Shown here piece by piece: positions 24,263-33,294 of a stretch of DNA of 64,000 nt. The stretch's first letter is position 1. The number at the start of each line of letters is the position of its first letter. The position numbers and the translations under genes were made by a program. Below the pieces are notes generated by a model. The model saw nothing but the letters and a program-made list of their open reading frames with translations, did not search any database and was not told the DNA's origin. The stretch is from positions 1 to 64,000 of the forward strand of contig CBDDBU010000014.1 of NCBI GenBank assembly GCA_965226045.1, read 5' to 3'. The DNA is from CBDDBU01 sp965226045. Lineage in GTDB: Bacteria > Pseudomonadota > Alphaproteobacteria > VGEJ01.

Positions 24263-26569
24263 ATGCCAGGCTTCGGCATTGGGCACGCGGCGCGCCGGCG
24301 CGAGGATGACCGGTTCCTCACCGGCGCCGGCCGTTACCTCGACGACATCCGCTTGCCCGGCGAGGCTCACGCCTGGATGCTGCGCTCGCCGCATGCCCAC
24401 GCCGTGGTGCGCGGTCTCGATACCGCGCGCGCGGCGAGCGCGCCTGGCGTGCTCGTCATTCTCACCGGCGCCGACTACCGCGCCGCCGGGCTCGGCCCCC
24501 TCAAAAGCCCGGTGCCGGTCGAGAACAAGGATGGCACGCCGCGCGCCGATCCCTCGCGCTGGCCGCTCGCCATCGATCGCGTGCGCCACGTCGGCGACGG
24601 CGTGGCCATGGTCGTCGCCGAGACCCTGGCCGCCGCACGCGAGGCGATCGAACTGATCGAGGTCGACTACGAGCCTCTGCCGGTGGTCGCCGATCCGGCG
24701 AGAGCGCCCGAGCCTGGCCAGCCACTGATCTGGGAAGAGGCGCCGGGCAACCTCTGCTTCGACTGGGAGACTGGCGATCGGGCCAGCACCGATGCCGCCT
24801 TCGACGCGGCCGCTCACATCGTCGCCATCGATCTCGTCAACAACCGGGTTTCCACCAACTCGATGGAGATGCGCGGTGCGATTGGCGATTTCGCGGACGG
24901 CCGCTACACACTCTATGTCTCGACCCAGGGCGCCCACATGACCCGGGCGGATTTGTGCGAGGTCTTACACATCCCCGAGGCGGACATGCGGGTGGTGGTT
25001 CCCGACGTCGGTGGCGGGTTTGGGATGAAGGTGTTCCCTTATCCCGAATACCCGCTTGTGCTGTGGGCGGCCCGCCAGCTCGAGCGCCCTGTACGTTGGG
25101 TGCCGGACCGCTCCGATTCGCTGATCAGCGATTGCCACGGGCGCGACCACCACACCCACGCCGAACTCGCCGTGGACGCCGACGGCGTGGTCGTCGGCAT
25201 GCGGGTGGACACCATCGCCAATCTCGGCGCCTATCTCTCGCGCTTCGCGCCCTTTCTGCCGACCCGGGTCGGGCCGCCGCTGCTGACCGGCTCCTATACG
25301 ATCCCGACCATCCACGTCGAGGTCCGGGGCGTCTTCACCAACACCGTGCCGATCGACGCCTATCGGGGCGCGGGCCGGCCGGAGGCGAACTACGTCATCG
25401 AACGGCTGATGGACACGGCGGCCGATCAGCTCGGCCTCGATCCCCTCGCGGTGCGGCGCAAAAATTACATTTCGCCTGACGCGATGCCCTACAAGACGCC
25501 GCTCGTCTACACCTACGACGGCGGCGACTTCGCCCAGAACCTTGGCGATGCGCTAGACCTCGCCGATAGGGACGGCTTTGCCGAGCGCCGCGCGGCGGCG
25601 GCACGGCGCGGCCGGCGGCGCGGCTTCGGCATCTCGACCTACGTCGAATCGAGTGGAGCCTTTCCGGGCGAGAAGGCCGAGGCGAGCGTGCGGCTCGGCG
25701 GCGATGGGCAGGTCACGCTCCTGTCCGGCACCCAGAGCATCGGCCAGGGCCAGGAGACAGTATTCGTCCAAATGATCGAGGAGCGGCTTGGGATTGCGCT
25801 GGGTGGGGTCAGCTTCGTTCAGGGCGATACTGACCTCATCGCCCGCGGTACCAGCACCGGCGGCTCGCGCGGCTTGATTTACGGCGGCCATGCGGTCCTC
25901 AGCGCCACCGAGTCGCTGATCGAGAACGCCACGGCTCGCGCCGCCGACATGCTCGAGGCGGCGGCGGTCGACATCGAGTACGGCGCGGGCGCCTTCCGCG
26001 TGGTCGGCACCGATCGCCGCGTTGGCCTGACCGAGGTTGCCGCCCACGCTGAGGTCAACGATGAGATCCTCGAGGGCGACGGTAGCTTCGAGCCGGAGAT
26101 GGGGCGCTCCTTCCCCAACGGCTGCCACATCTGCGAGGTCGAGATCGATGAGGAGACCGGCGTCGTCGAGGTGGTGCGCTATTCCGTCGTCGATGACTTC
26201 GGCACCATCGTCAACCCGCTATTGGTTCGCGGCCAGGTGCGCGGCGGCACCGTGCAGGGCATTGGCCAAGCCCTGATGGAGCAATGCGTCTATGATGGGG
26301 ACGGTCAGCTGCTCACAGGCTCTTTCATGGACTATTGCATGCCGCGCGCCGCGGACGTTCCGATGCTCGCGGTCGAATTCAACGAGGTCGTCTGCGCCAA
26401 CAACCCGATCGGTGCCAAGGGCTGCGGCGAAGCCGGCTGTACCGGCTCGATGCCGGCGGTCATCAACGCGCTGGTCGATGGGTTGAGCGATCTCGGCATT
26501 CGCCACATCGACATGCCGGCGACGCCCGAGCGGGTATGGCGGGCGATGCGGGCGGCGACGGCGCATTAG
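24263..26569 (+). CDS. Molybdopterin-binding catalytic subunit 2 (CoxL form II-like)
   Basis: A 768-residue large subunit. It has REDDRFLTGAGRYLDD at the start, LRSPHAHAVVRGLD, GGGFGMKVFPYPEYPL for cofactor contact, the loop AYRGAGRPEANYVIERL and GCGEAGCTGSMP with the catalytic Glu. AYRGAGR is the form II CoxL signature, seen in many hydroxylases of unknown substrate. It begins 36 nt after the MoaD-like gene and ends 10 nt before subunit 3. It has no dedicated FAD or 2Fe-2S gene next to it, so it must share those of subunit 1 or use ones elsewhere. Confidence 0.92.
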   Translation: MPGFGIGHAARRREDDRFLTGAGRYLDDIRLPGEAHAWMLRSPHAHAVVRGLDTARAASAPGVLVILTGADYRAAGLGPLKSPVPVENKDGTPRADPSRWPLAIDRVRHVGDGVAMVVAETLAAAREAIELIEVDYEPLPVVADPARAPEPGQPLIWEEAPGNLCFDWETGDRASTDAAFDAAAHIVAIDLVNNRVSTNSMEMRGAIGDFADGRYTLYVSTQGAHMTRADLCEVLHIPEADMRVVVPDVGGGFGMKVFPYPEYPLVLWAARQLERPVRWVPDRSDSLISDCHGRDHHTHAELAVDADGVVVGMRVDTIANLGAYLSRFAPFLPTRVGPPLLTGSYTIPTIHVEVRGVFTNTVPIDAYRGAGRPEANYVIERLMDTAADQLGLDPLAVRRKNYISPDAMPYKTPLVYTYDGGDFAQNLGDALDLADRDGFAERRAAAARRGRRRGFGISTYVESSGAFPGEKAEASVRLGGDGQVTLLSGTQSIGQGQETVFVQMIEERLGIALGGVSFVQGDTDLIARGTSTGGSRGLIYGGHAVLSATESLIENATARAADMLEAAAVDIEYGAGAFRVVGTDRRVGLTEVAAHAEVNDEILEGDGSFEPEMGRSFPNGCHICEVEIDEETGVVEVVRYSVVDDFGTIVNPLLVRGQVRGGTVQGIGQALMEQCVYDGDGQLLTGSFMDYCMPRAADVPMLAVEFNEVVCANNPIGAKGCGEAGCTGSMPAVINALVDGLSDLGIRHIDMPATPERVWRAMRAATAH

Positions 26570-26579
26570 GAGGGGCGAG

Positions 26580-28907
26580 GTGGCGAAGTTCGGGATCGGC
26601 CAGTCGGTTCGACGCGGTGAGGACGATCGGTTTCTCACCGGCCAGGGACAGTACATCGGCGATCTCGTGCTGCCTGGCCAGGCCCATGCCCACGTCCTTC
26701 GATCGCCCCACGCTCACGCCCGCGTCGAGCGCATCGAAACCAGCGCGGCAGCGGCGCTGCCTGGGGTGGTTGCCGTGCTGACCGGCGCCGACTATCGCGC
26801 CGCCGGCCACAAACCCGTGCCGTGCGCGGCCAAGGTCGACAACATCGACGGCAGCCCGTGCGCCGATCCGCCACGTTGGCCGCTCGCCATCGACGCGGTA
26901 CGCCACGTCGGCGATGGGGTGGCGCTGATCGTGGCCGAGACGATCGAGCTGGCTCGTGATGCCGCCGAGCTGGTGGAAATCGATTATGCGGCGCTGCCGG
27001 CGGTTATCGGGACGGCCGCCGCCGTCGAGGCCGGTGCGCCCCTGGTCTGGCCCGATGTGCCCGGCAACGTCGCCTTCCACTGGGCGTTGGGTGATATGGC
27101 CGCGACCGATCGCGCCTTCGCCGCGGCCGCCCACCAAGTCGCTCTCGATGTGGTCAACAATCGGCTCGTCGTCAACCCGATCGAAACGCGCGGGGCGGTG
27201 GGCGTGTTCGCCGACGGCCGCTACACGCTGCACGTCTCCGGCCAGGGCGTCCATATGATGCGCGACATGCTCTGCGATGACATCCTCGGCATCCCGTGCG
27301 AAGGCCTGCGCGTTGTCACGCCCGATGTCGGCGGCGGCTTTGGCATGAAGTATTTCGTCTATCCCGAGTACCCCCTTCTGTTGTGGGCCGCGCGCACGAT
27401 CGAGCGTCCGGTCAAATGGATCGCTGAGCGGGCGGAGGGTTTCACGAGTGACGTGCAGGCCCGCGACCACGCGACTCGCCTCGATCTCGCGCTCGATGCC
27501 GACGCGCGTTTCATCGGGCTGCGGGTGCGCAAGATCGCCAACATGGGCGCCTATCTCTCCAACTACGCGCCGTTTATTCCGACCGAGGCGGGCGCGCCGA
27601 TCCTCTCTAGCGTCTATGCGATTCCAGCGATTCACGTCGATGTTCGGGGCGTGTTCACCAACACCGTCCCGGTCGATGCCTATCGCGGCGCCGGCCAGCC
27701 CGAGGCGATCTATGCGCTCGAGCGCCTGGTCGGGGCGGCGGCCCGCCAGCTCGGCCTGTCGGCGGCCGAAATCCGCCGCCGCAACTACATTCCGCCGGAA
27801 GCGATGCCCTATCGCACGGCGCTCAACTTGACCTACGATTCGGGCGAGTTCGCGTCCAACATGGATCAGGCCCTGGACGCGGCCGGGGCGGCCGACTTCG
27901 AGAGCCGGCGCACCGCGGCGGGCGCTGACGGCGTGCTGCTCGGCCTGGGCATCGCGCCCTACGTCGAGGCCACCGAGGGCGTCCCCGACGGCGAGGCGGC
28001 GATCTCGATCTCGGGCGATCGGCGGGTGACTATCCTCAGCGGCTGGCAGTCGAGCGGCCAGGGACACGAGACGGTGTTCGCTCAGGTCGTCGCCGAGCGG
28101 CTTGGGGTGCCGTTCGAGGCGATCGAGGTGGTCCAGGGCGATTCTGACCGTATCGCGCGCGGTCGCGGCACCGGCGGTTCGCGTTCCCTGGTGTTCGCGA
28201 CCTCCGCCCTCGCCGATGCCTCGGCCAAGGTCATCGAACAGGGCAAGGCCATCGCCGCGGACCTGCTTGAAGTCGCGGCGGTGGACCTCGACTTCGAGGC
28301 GGGCGCGTTTCGCGTCGTCGGCACCGACCGGCGTGTCGATCTGTTCACCGTGGCGGCCGAGGCTGGTCGCCGCGACGGCGACGGGTTGGGCGCCGAGGGG
28401 ATCTATGTCCCGGACAAATCGGGAGCCTTTCCCAACGCGGGCGCCTCGTTTCCGAACGGCTGCCATGTTTGTGAAGTCGCGATCGAGGCCGAGACGGGGC
28501 GCGTCGAAGTTCGCCGCTATATCGCGGTTAACGACTTCGGCGTCATCATGAACCCGATGCTGGTGGCCGGACAGGTCCACGGCGGCGCCGCCCAGGGTAT
28601 TGGCCAGGCGTTGTGTGAGGACACCATCTACGACGGTGACGGTCAGCTACTCGCGGGCTCCTTCATGGACTATTGCCTGCCGCGCGCCGACGATCTGCCG
28701 TCGTTTTCGCTGATCCTCAGCGAGGTGCCTTCGCCGGCCCATCCGCTCGGCATCAAGGGCTGCGGCGAGTCGGGCGCCATCGTCGGGCCGGTGGCCGTCA
28801 TGAACGCGGCGCTCGATGCCCTGTTGGCGATCGGCGTCACAGATATCGACATGCCGCTCACGCCCGAGCGGGTCTGGCGGGCCATGCGGTCCGCTGCGGC
28901 GGGATAG
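26580..28907 (+). CDS. Molybdopterin-binding catalytic subunit 3 (CoxL form II-like)
   Basis: A 775-residue paralogue of subunit 2, clearly closer to it than to subunit 1 (shared REDDRFLTG, GGGFGMK, VFTNTVP, SFMDYC). The active-site loop is AYRGAGQPEAIYALERL, with Gln replacing the Arg of form II, and the catalytic Glu is in IKGCGESGAIVGP. Start is a GTG after AGGAGGGG. The Arg-to-Gln change in a loop facing the molybdenum suggests a different substrate from subunit 2. The VOC gene follows after 14 nt. Confidence 0.92.
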   Translation: MAKFGIGQSVRRGEDDRFLTGQGQYIGDLVLPGQAHAHVLRSPHAHARVERIETSAAAALPGVVAVLTGADYRAAGHKPVPCAAKVDNIDGSPCADPPRWPLAIDAVRHVGDGVALIVAETIELARDAAELVEIDYAALPAVIGTAAAVEAGAPLVWPDVPGNVAFHWALGDMAATDRAFAAAAHQVALDVVNNRLVVNPIETRGAVGVFADGRYTLHVSGQGVHMMRDMLCDDILGIPCEGLRVVTPDVGGGFGMKYFVYPEYPLLLWAARTIERPVKWIAERAEGFTSDVQARDHATRLDLALDADARFIGLRVRKIANMGAYLSNYAPFIPTEAGAPILSSVYAIPAIHVDVRGVFTNTVPVDAYRGAGQPEAIYALERLVGAAARQLGLSAAEIRRRNYIPPEAMPYRTALNLTYDSGEFASNMDQALDAAGAADFESRRTAAGADGVLLGLGIAPYVEATEGVPDGEAAISISGDRRVTILSGWQSSGQGHETVFAQVVAERLGVPFEAIEVVQGDSDRIARGRGTGGSRSLVFATSALADASAKVIEQGKAIAADLLEVAAVDLDFEAGAFRVVGTDRRVDLFTVAAEAGRRDGDGLGAEGIYVPDKSGAFPNAGASFPNGCHVCEVAIEAETGRVEVRRYIAVNDFGVIMNPMLVAGQVHGGAAQGIGQALCEDTIYDGDGQLLAGSFMDYCLPRADDLPSFSLILSEVPSPAHPLGIKGCGESGAIVGPVAVMNAALDALLAIGVTDIDMPLTPERVWRAMRSAAAG

Positions 28908-28921
28908 AAAGGCCTGGGTCC

Positions 28922-29389
28922 ATGGCGGCGCTCAACGTTAATGGTCTTGACCACGTGGTGCTGCGGGTCGGCGACATCACCCGGTCGATCGCCTGGTACA
29001 AGAGCGTGCTCGGCTGCACCGAGGAGCGACGCCTACGCAACCTCGGCCTATACCAAATGCGGCTGGGCGCGGCGCTCATCGACCTCGTGCCGGTGCAGGG
29101 CAAGCTTGGCAAGCCCGGCGGCGCAGCGCCAGGCAAGACCCGGCGCAACGTGGATCACATCGCGGTTCAGCTCGCAGCCTTCGACGAGCGGAAGATCCGC
29201 GCGCATCTCCGGCGTCGCGGCGTCGAGCCGGGCGAGGTGGCGCGACGCTACGGCGCGCTCGGCCACGGGCCCTCGATGTACATCACCGATCCCGACGGCA
29301 ACACCGTGGAGCTGAAAGGACCGCCCGATCCCGACCAGACTGAGCTGGTTGGCGGGGCCGAGTACCCCTCGCGCAGTCGCAAGCGCTGA
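28922..29389 (+). CDS. VOC family (glyoxalase/dioxygenase fold) protein
   Basis: A 155-residue vicinal-oxygen-chelate protein. GLDHVVLRVGDITRSIAWYKSVLG is the first betaalphabetabetabeta unit (seen as DHVVLRVGD and IAWYKSVLG), with His as first metal ligand; VDHIAVQL gives the second and MYITDPDGNTVELKG the terminal Glu. The reaction is unknown. The C-terminus is basic (SRSRKR). It follows the catalytic subunits at 14 nt and may act on a hydroxylated product. Confidence 0.88.
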   Translation: MAALNVNGLDHVVLRVGDITRSIAWYKSVLGCTEERRLRNLGLYQMRLGAALIDLVPVQGKLGKPGGAAPGKTRRNVDHIAVQLAAFDERKIRAHLRRRGVEPGEVARRYGALGHGPSMYITDPDGNTVELKGPPDPDQTELVGGAEYPSRSRKR

Positions 29390-29452
29390 GTCCGAACTTC
29401 GCGCCGCAGGCGATTCGACGATGAAACGGGCGGGGCGAACGGAGCGACTTCG

Positions 29453-29797
29453 ATGACGGACCAAACTATCATCACCGGCTATCACGCCCACATCTACTAT
29501 GACGAGGCCACACGGGCGACCGCCACGCGCGTCCGCGAGGAAATCGACGCCCGTTTCGAGGTGCGGCTCGGCCGCTGGCGCGAGGAGCCGGTCGGCCCGC
29601 ACCCGCGTCCGATGTACCAGGTTGCGTTCGAAGCCGAACATTTCCACGAGATCGTGCCGTGGTTGATGCTCAATCACGCGGAGCTGATCGTTTTGGTCCA
29701 CCCCGAGACCGGCGATGATCTCGCCGATCACGCCGACCACGCGCTGTGGCTCGGCGAAAAACTCGATCTCAAGCTCGACATGTTTCGCACGGCTTGA
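29453..29797 (+). CDS. DOPA 4,5-dioxygenase family protein
   Basis: A 114-residue protein of the PF08883 family, named from fungal and plant DOPA 4,5-dioxygenases that open catechol rings. The pattern ITGYHAHIYYDEAT, the PHPRPMYQVAF segment and WLMLNHAELIVLVHPETGDD match, with conserved His residues (HAH, HP, NH, VHP) that could hold iron. Bacterial members are largely uncharacterised. In this cluster it could cleave a dihydroxylated ring made by the molybdenum hydroxylases, but that is inference. Confidence 0.88.
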   Translation: MTDQTIITGYHAHIYYDEATRATATRVREEIDARFEVRLGRWREEPVGPHPRPMYQVAFEAEHFHEIVPWLMLNHAELIVLVHPETGDDLADHADHALWLGEKLDLKLDMFRTA

Positions 29798-29814
29798 GGC
29801 ATCGGGCGCCTCCC

Positions 29815-30798
29815 GTGAGCGAAACCACCGTGCTGATCGGTTGGGATGCCGAGCCGGCGATGCGAACGGCGATGGGGGAAGCCCTCGCGGGAGCGGCCAT
29901 ACCGGTTTATCTCCCCGACCTCGCGCCGGACCAGAGGGGTGGGGCTATCGAGGCTGCCGAGGCCGTGATCTCGTGGCGGCCACGCAAGGAATTCTCCGAG
30001 GCTGAGCTGGCGCGACTCGTCAGCGTCAAGCTCCTGCAGACACTGTCGGCCGGCGTCAACCAACTACCGTTCGATCAAATGCCGCCGGGCTTGCGCATCG
30101 CCTGTAACGCCGGCGCCTATGCAGAGCCGATGGCCGAGCATGCGATGGCGATGGCGCTCGCCGCCGCCAAGGCGTTGATCGACCGCCACCAGAAGCTGCG
30201 GCGCATGGAGTGGGACCAGTTTACGCCGACCAAACAACTGCGCGGCGGGGTGTGCGCGATTCTCGGACTTGGCGGCATCGGCCGGCACATCGTCGGCCTG
30301 GCTCGGGCGTTCAGCATGCGTGTCCACGCCATCAACCGCTCGGGCCAAACCGATGCGCCGGTCGATTTCATCGGCACCCTGGATGACTTGGAGTCGGTGT
30401 TGCGCGCGGCCGACGTGATCATGGTGACCATCGGGCTCAATCGCGCGACCCTGGGGCTCCTCGATGCCCGGCGACTGGCCTGGACCAAGGACGATGCCAT
30501 CCTGGTCAACGTCGCGCGCGGCGATATCATCGATGAGCACGCGCTCTATGCTCACCTCAAGGACCATCCGCGCTTCATCGCCTGTCTCGATGCGTGGTGG
30601 ATCGAGCCCATTCACCACGACGAGTTCCGCCTCGAGACACCGCTCCTGGAACTTGCCAACCTGATCGGCTCACCACACAACTCGGCTCAGGCGCCGGGGG
30701 CGCTGATCGAGGGAGCGCGCCGGGCCGCCGTCAACGTGCGCCGGCTGCTGGACGGTGGCGACCCGCTCTACGTGGTCACGGCGGCCGACCGGCCATAG
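29815..30798 (+). CDS. D-isomer 2-hydroxyacid dehydrogenase family protein
   Basis: A 327-residue NAD(P)-dependent dehydrogenase. The Rossmann motif is CAILGLGGIGRHIVGLA, NVARGDIIDEHALYAHL carries the conserved Arg-Gly region, and the catalytic His sits in IGSPHNSAQAPG. The GTG at 29815 is the best start. It is closely similar to the gene at 41600 (same ...DAWWIEPI and IGSPHNS segments), so the accessory region is bracketed by two paralogues. The actual substrate is open; phosphoglycerate-type enzymes are another possibility but lack the right extra domains. Confidence 0.88.
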   Translation: MSETTVLIGWDAEPAMRTAMGEALAGAAIPVYLPDLAPDQRGGAIEAAEAVISWRPRKEFSEAELARLVSVKLLQTLSAGVNQLPFDQMPPGLRIACNAGAYAEPMAEHAMAMALAAAKALIDRHQKLRRMEWDQFTPTKQLRGGVCAILGLGGIGRHIVGLARAFSMRVHAINRSGQTDAPVDFIGTLDDLESVLRAADVIMVTIGLNRATLGLLDARRLAWTKDDAILVNVARGDIIDEHALYAHLKDHPRFIACLDAWWIEPIHHDEFRLETPLLELANLIGSPHNSAQAPGALIEGARRAAVNVRRLLDGGDPLYVVTAADRP

Positions 30799-30903
30799 TT
30801 CAACGGGCCGTTGCCAAGCGGTGTCGGTTGGCGCCGGTCGTGGTGCGCATCAGCACGCCGCGATGTCTTTCAGGGTGTTTTGACGCTCATCGCCGCGTCA
30901 CTT

Positions 30904-31398
30904 CTAGCCAAATGTGGCGATTTCGGTTTCGATGCCGAGTTTCTTAAAGGCAGCGACAATGAAATCGATGTCCTCTTGGCTCGAATGGGCGCCGCTGACG
31001 CCGATGCCGCCCACCACCTCGCCGTCGATGATGATCGGATAGCCGCCGCCGAGGAACGTGAAGTCGTCGAGCGCGGCGACGCCCAGTAGCCCTTGTTGGT
31101 CGTCCTTGAGCGTTTGGTAGTAGCCGTGGGTCGGCGATTGGAAGCCGGCCGCGCTGCGGGCCTTGGTGATGGCCAGCCCGACGCTGCGCACATGCGAATT
31201 ATCGGCGCGCCGAAACGCCTTCAAGATCCCGCTTTCATCGCAGACGGCGATCACCGTGTTGCGCCCGAGCTTGGCTGATTCGGCCCAGGCCCGGCGAATC
31301 AGCTCCTCGGCGAAGGCGATCGAGATGGTCTTCTTGGCGACCGCGCGTCCGGCGGCGTCCGTTTTGGCGGTGCCCCGCCTGGTCGTCTTGCGTGCCAT
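30904..31398 (-). CDS. GlcG/HbpS-like heme-binding family protein
   Basis: A 164-residue protein of the DUF336 (GlcG/HbpS/PduO C-terminal) family. The core shows VIAVCDESGILKAFRRADN, SVGLAITKARSAAGF, LGGGYPIIIDGEVVGGIGVSG and ISFGVSG-type strands, all family-typical. Members bind heme or cobalamin or serve with glycolate and diol pathways; the role here is unknown. An N-terminal extension of about 23 residues is rich in Lys, Arg and Ala (MARKTTRRGTAK). The ATG at 31398 has GGAGGAGAGG upstream. It is convergent with the dehydrogenase and divergent from the cupin gene. Confidence 0.86.
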   Translation of the reverse strand: MARKTTRRGTAKTDAAGRAVAKKTISIAFAEELIRRAWAESAKLGRNTVIAVCDESGILKAFRRADNSHVRSVGLAITKARSAAGFQSPTHGYYQTLKDDQQGLLGVAALDDFTFLGGGYPIIIDGEVVGGIGVSGAHSSQEDIDFIVAAFKKLGIETEIATFG

Positions 31399-31497
31399 GC
31401 CCTCTCCTCCTTGAACGGCGCGGCGCCATGGTGCCGACTGCCAGCATCCGGCGCAAGACGGCTTTCGTGGTCTTCGTGGACGGGTTAGACTTGCGTC

Positions 31498-31812
31498 ATG
31501 GCGGAGAGCGGCGAGAGCCGGCCCACGGCACGGCCGACCGTGCAGGTCGACAACGAGCGCACTCGCGTGGCCGAGTGGCGATTCCCGCCCGGCGGGTCCA
31601 CCGGGTGGCACCGTCACGAGTACGATTACGTCGTCGTGCCGATGACTACCGGCACGCTACATATGCAGAGCGCCGATGGCGACGCCGAGGCCAAACTGGT
31701 CACGGGCCAAGCTTACGCCCGCCAGGCCGGGGTCGAGCACGACGTGATCAACAACAACGACTTCGAGTTCGTTTTCGTCGAAATCGAGCTTAAGGCGCAC
31801 GGGCTCGATTAA
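31498..31812 (+). CDS. Small cupin domain protein
   Basis: A 104-residue single-cupin protein. Motif 1 appears as GGSTGWHRHEYDYVVVP with two His and a Glu, and motif 2 as GQAYARQAGVEHDVINN with the third His, so a metal site is likely intact. Such small cupins act as dioxygenases, isomerases or stabilisers. It lies on the plus strand just ahead of the amidohydrolase promoter. Confidence 0.88.
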   Translation: MAESGESRPTARPTVQVDNERTRVAEWRFPPGGSTGWHRHEYDYVVVPMTTGTLHMQSADGDAEAKLVTGQAYARQAGVEHDVINNNDFEFVFVEIELKAHGLD

Positions 31813-31865
31813 CCGCCCTTGATGGGCCGGGTGCCGCATGCCGGGCTGCCACCACCCGGGCGTAC

Positions 31866-31894
31866 TTGAGGCGGCGGCGGCGAGGACGTAGTAT
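31866..31894 (+). promoter_or_regulatory. Probable promoter of the amidohydrolase array
   Basis: TTGAGG at 31866-31871 and TAGTAT at 31889-31894 are spaced by 17 nt (four of six matches each), about 40 nt upstream of the first amidohydrolase ATG. The gap also holds GGAGGAGG as ribosome site. Confidence 0.4.
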
Positions 31895-31933
31895 AAGCTA
31901 ACCGAAAGAAGCGGCGTCGGAGGAGGCGAGGGT

Positions 31934-33232
31934 ATGGCGAACAAGCTCTTCACCAACGTGATGATCTTCGATGGCGCCGGCAAGAAGCCGTATGCCGGCG
32001 AGGCCCTGATCCAAGGCAATCGCATCAAGACCGTGGCCCACGGCCGCGGCAAGATCGCGCGCGACGGCGCCGAGGTGGTTGATGGCGAGGGCGCGATGCT
32101 GATGCCCGGCATGGTCAATTGCCATAGCCACATCGGTTATCCCGATTCCAAAGGTCTTTGGGACATCGGCGACCTGCCGCCCGAAGAGCATATGCTGAAC
32201 GCGCGCCTCAACGCGCGTACTGTGTTCGACCACGGTTTCACGGCGGTGGTCAGCGCGGCCTGCGCCAAGCCTCGGCTCGATATTGTCCTGCGTGACGAGA
32301 TCAACGCCGGGCGCTCGCCGGGCCCGCGTATGCGCGCCTCGAGCCCGCAGCTGATTGGCACCGGCGGCAATGGCGACGCGCGCCAGATGCACATGTATCA
32401 CCAGTCCTTCGAGATGATCTGCGATGGCCCCGTGGAGATGCGGCGCACTGTGCGCGAGATGATCCGCGAAGGCGTCGATATGATTAAGATATCGAACTCG
32501 GGCGATACCATCGGCATGTGGCCGAGCGGCCGCAGCGGCTATGTGACGATGGCCGAGGACGAGGTCGCGGCCGCCGCCGAGGTCGCGCATTCGCGCGGTA
32601 AATGGATGGCGGCCCATGCTCGGGCGACGGGCTCGATCGAGCTGTGCCTGAGGTACGGCATACAGATCATTCACCACGCGACCTACGCCACGACCAAGCT
32701 GCTTGACCAGCTTGAGAGGAAGAAAGCCAAGCACTGGGTCTGCCCCGCCGTCGGAATTCTCTACGTCTGCGCCTACGAGGCGGAGGAGTGGGGTTTGCTC
32801 GGCAACGACCCCATGATGACGCGGCACGTCCAATCCGAACTCGAAACCGCGCACACCACGATGCAGGCGATGCTTAAGCGCGGCATCCGGGTGCTGCCGT
32901 TCGGCGACTACGGCTTCGCCTTCAACCCGCACGGGGCCGACGCCCGCGAGCTCGAGCACATGGTGAATCTCCTAGGCTTCAAGCCGATTGAGGCATTGGT
33001 CGCGGCGACCAAATGGGGTGGTGAGGCGTTCGCCATGGGCGGCCCGGTTGAACTTGGCGAGGTCAAGGCGGGCTATCTCGCCGACTTGTTGCTGATCGAT
33101 GGCGATGCGACCAAGGATGTGACGCTCCTACAGGACAGGGACAACATCCTGATGGTCATGAAGGACGGCCAATATCACATCGCGCCGAGCGGCCGCCGGT
33201 CGGCCGGACGGCGCGCCACCGCAGCGGAGTAG
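31934..33232 (+). CDS. Metal-dependent amidohydrolase, paralogue 1 of 4
   Basis: A 432-residue imidazolonepropionase-like amidohydrolase. It begins with the composite beta domain (KLFTNVMIFDGAGKKPYAGE), then the HxH metal motif in MVNCHSHIGYP, a Lys in VDMIKISNSGD, His residues in AAHARATGS and IIHHATYAT, and the Asp in PFGDYGFAFNPHG. The composite domain closes with ADLLLIDGDATKDV. The C-terminus has an Arg-rich tail (PSGRRSAGRR). It is the most divergent of four tandem copies, with MANK rather than MANQ at the start. Hydrolysis of an amide or cyclic imide bond is likely, but the substrate is unknown. Confidence 0.92.
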   Translation: MANKLFTNVMIFDGAGKKPYAGEALIQGNRIKTVAHGRGKIARDGAEVVDGEGAMLMPGMVNCHSHIGYPDSKGLWDIGDLPPEEHMLNARLNARTVFDHGFTAVVSAACAKPRLDIVLRDEINAGRSPGPRMRASSPQLIGTGGNGDARQMHMYHQSFEMICDGPVEMRRTVREMIREGVDMIKISNSGDTIGMWPSGRSGYVTMAEDEVAAAAEVAHSRGKWMAAHARATGSIELCLRYGIQIIHHATYATTKLLDQLERKKAKHWVCPAVGILYVCAYEAEEWGLLGNDPMMTRHVQSELETAHTTMQAMLKRGIRVLPFGDYGFAFNPHGADARELEHMVNLLGFKPIEALVAATKWGGEAFAMGGPVELGEVKAGYLADLLLIDGDATKDVTLLQDRDNILMVMKDGQYHIAPSGRRSAGRRATAAE

Positions 33233-33294
33233 AGCGGCACAGAATCGCGCCGGAGGCGGACCACGCCTTCGCCGCGACAAATGGGAGGAACCCG

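Noticed and set aside
21654..28907. CO dehydrogenase (coxL) assignment
   Set aside because: None of the three large subunits has the AYxCSFR loop of form I CoxL, so oxidation of CO is not supported.
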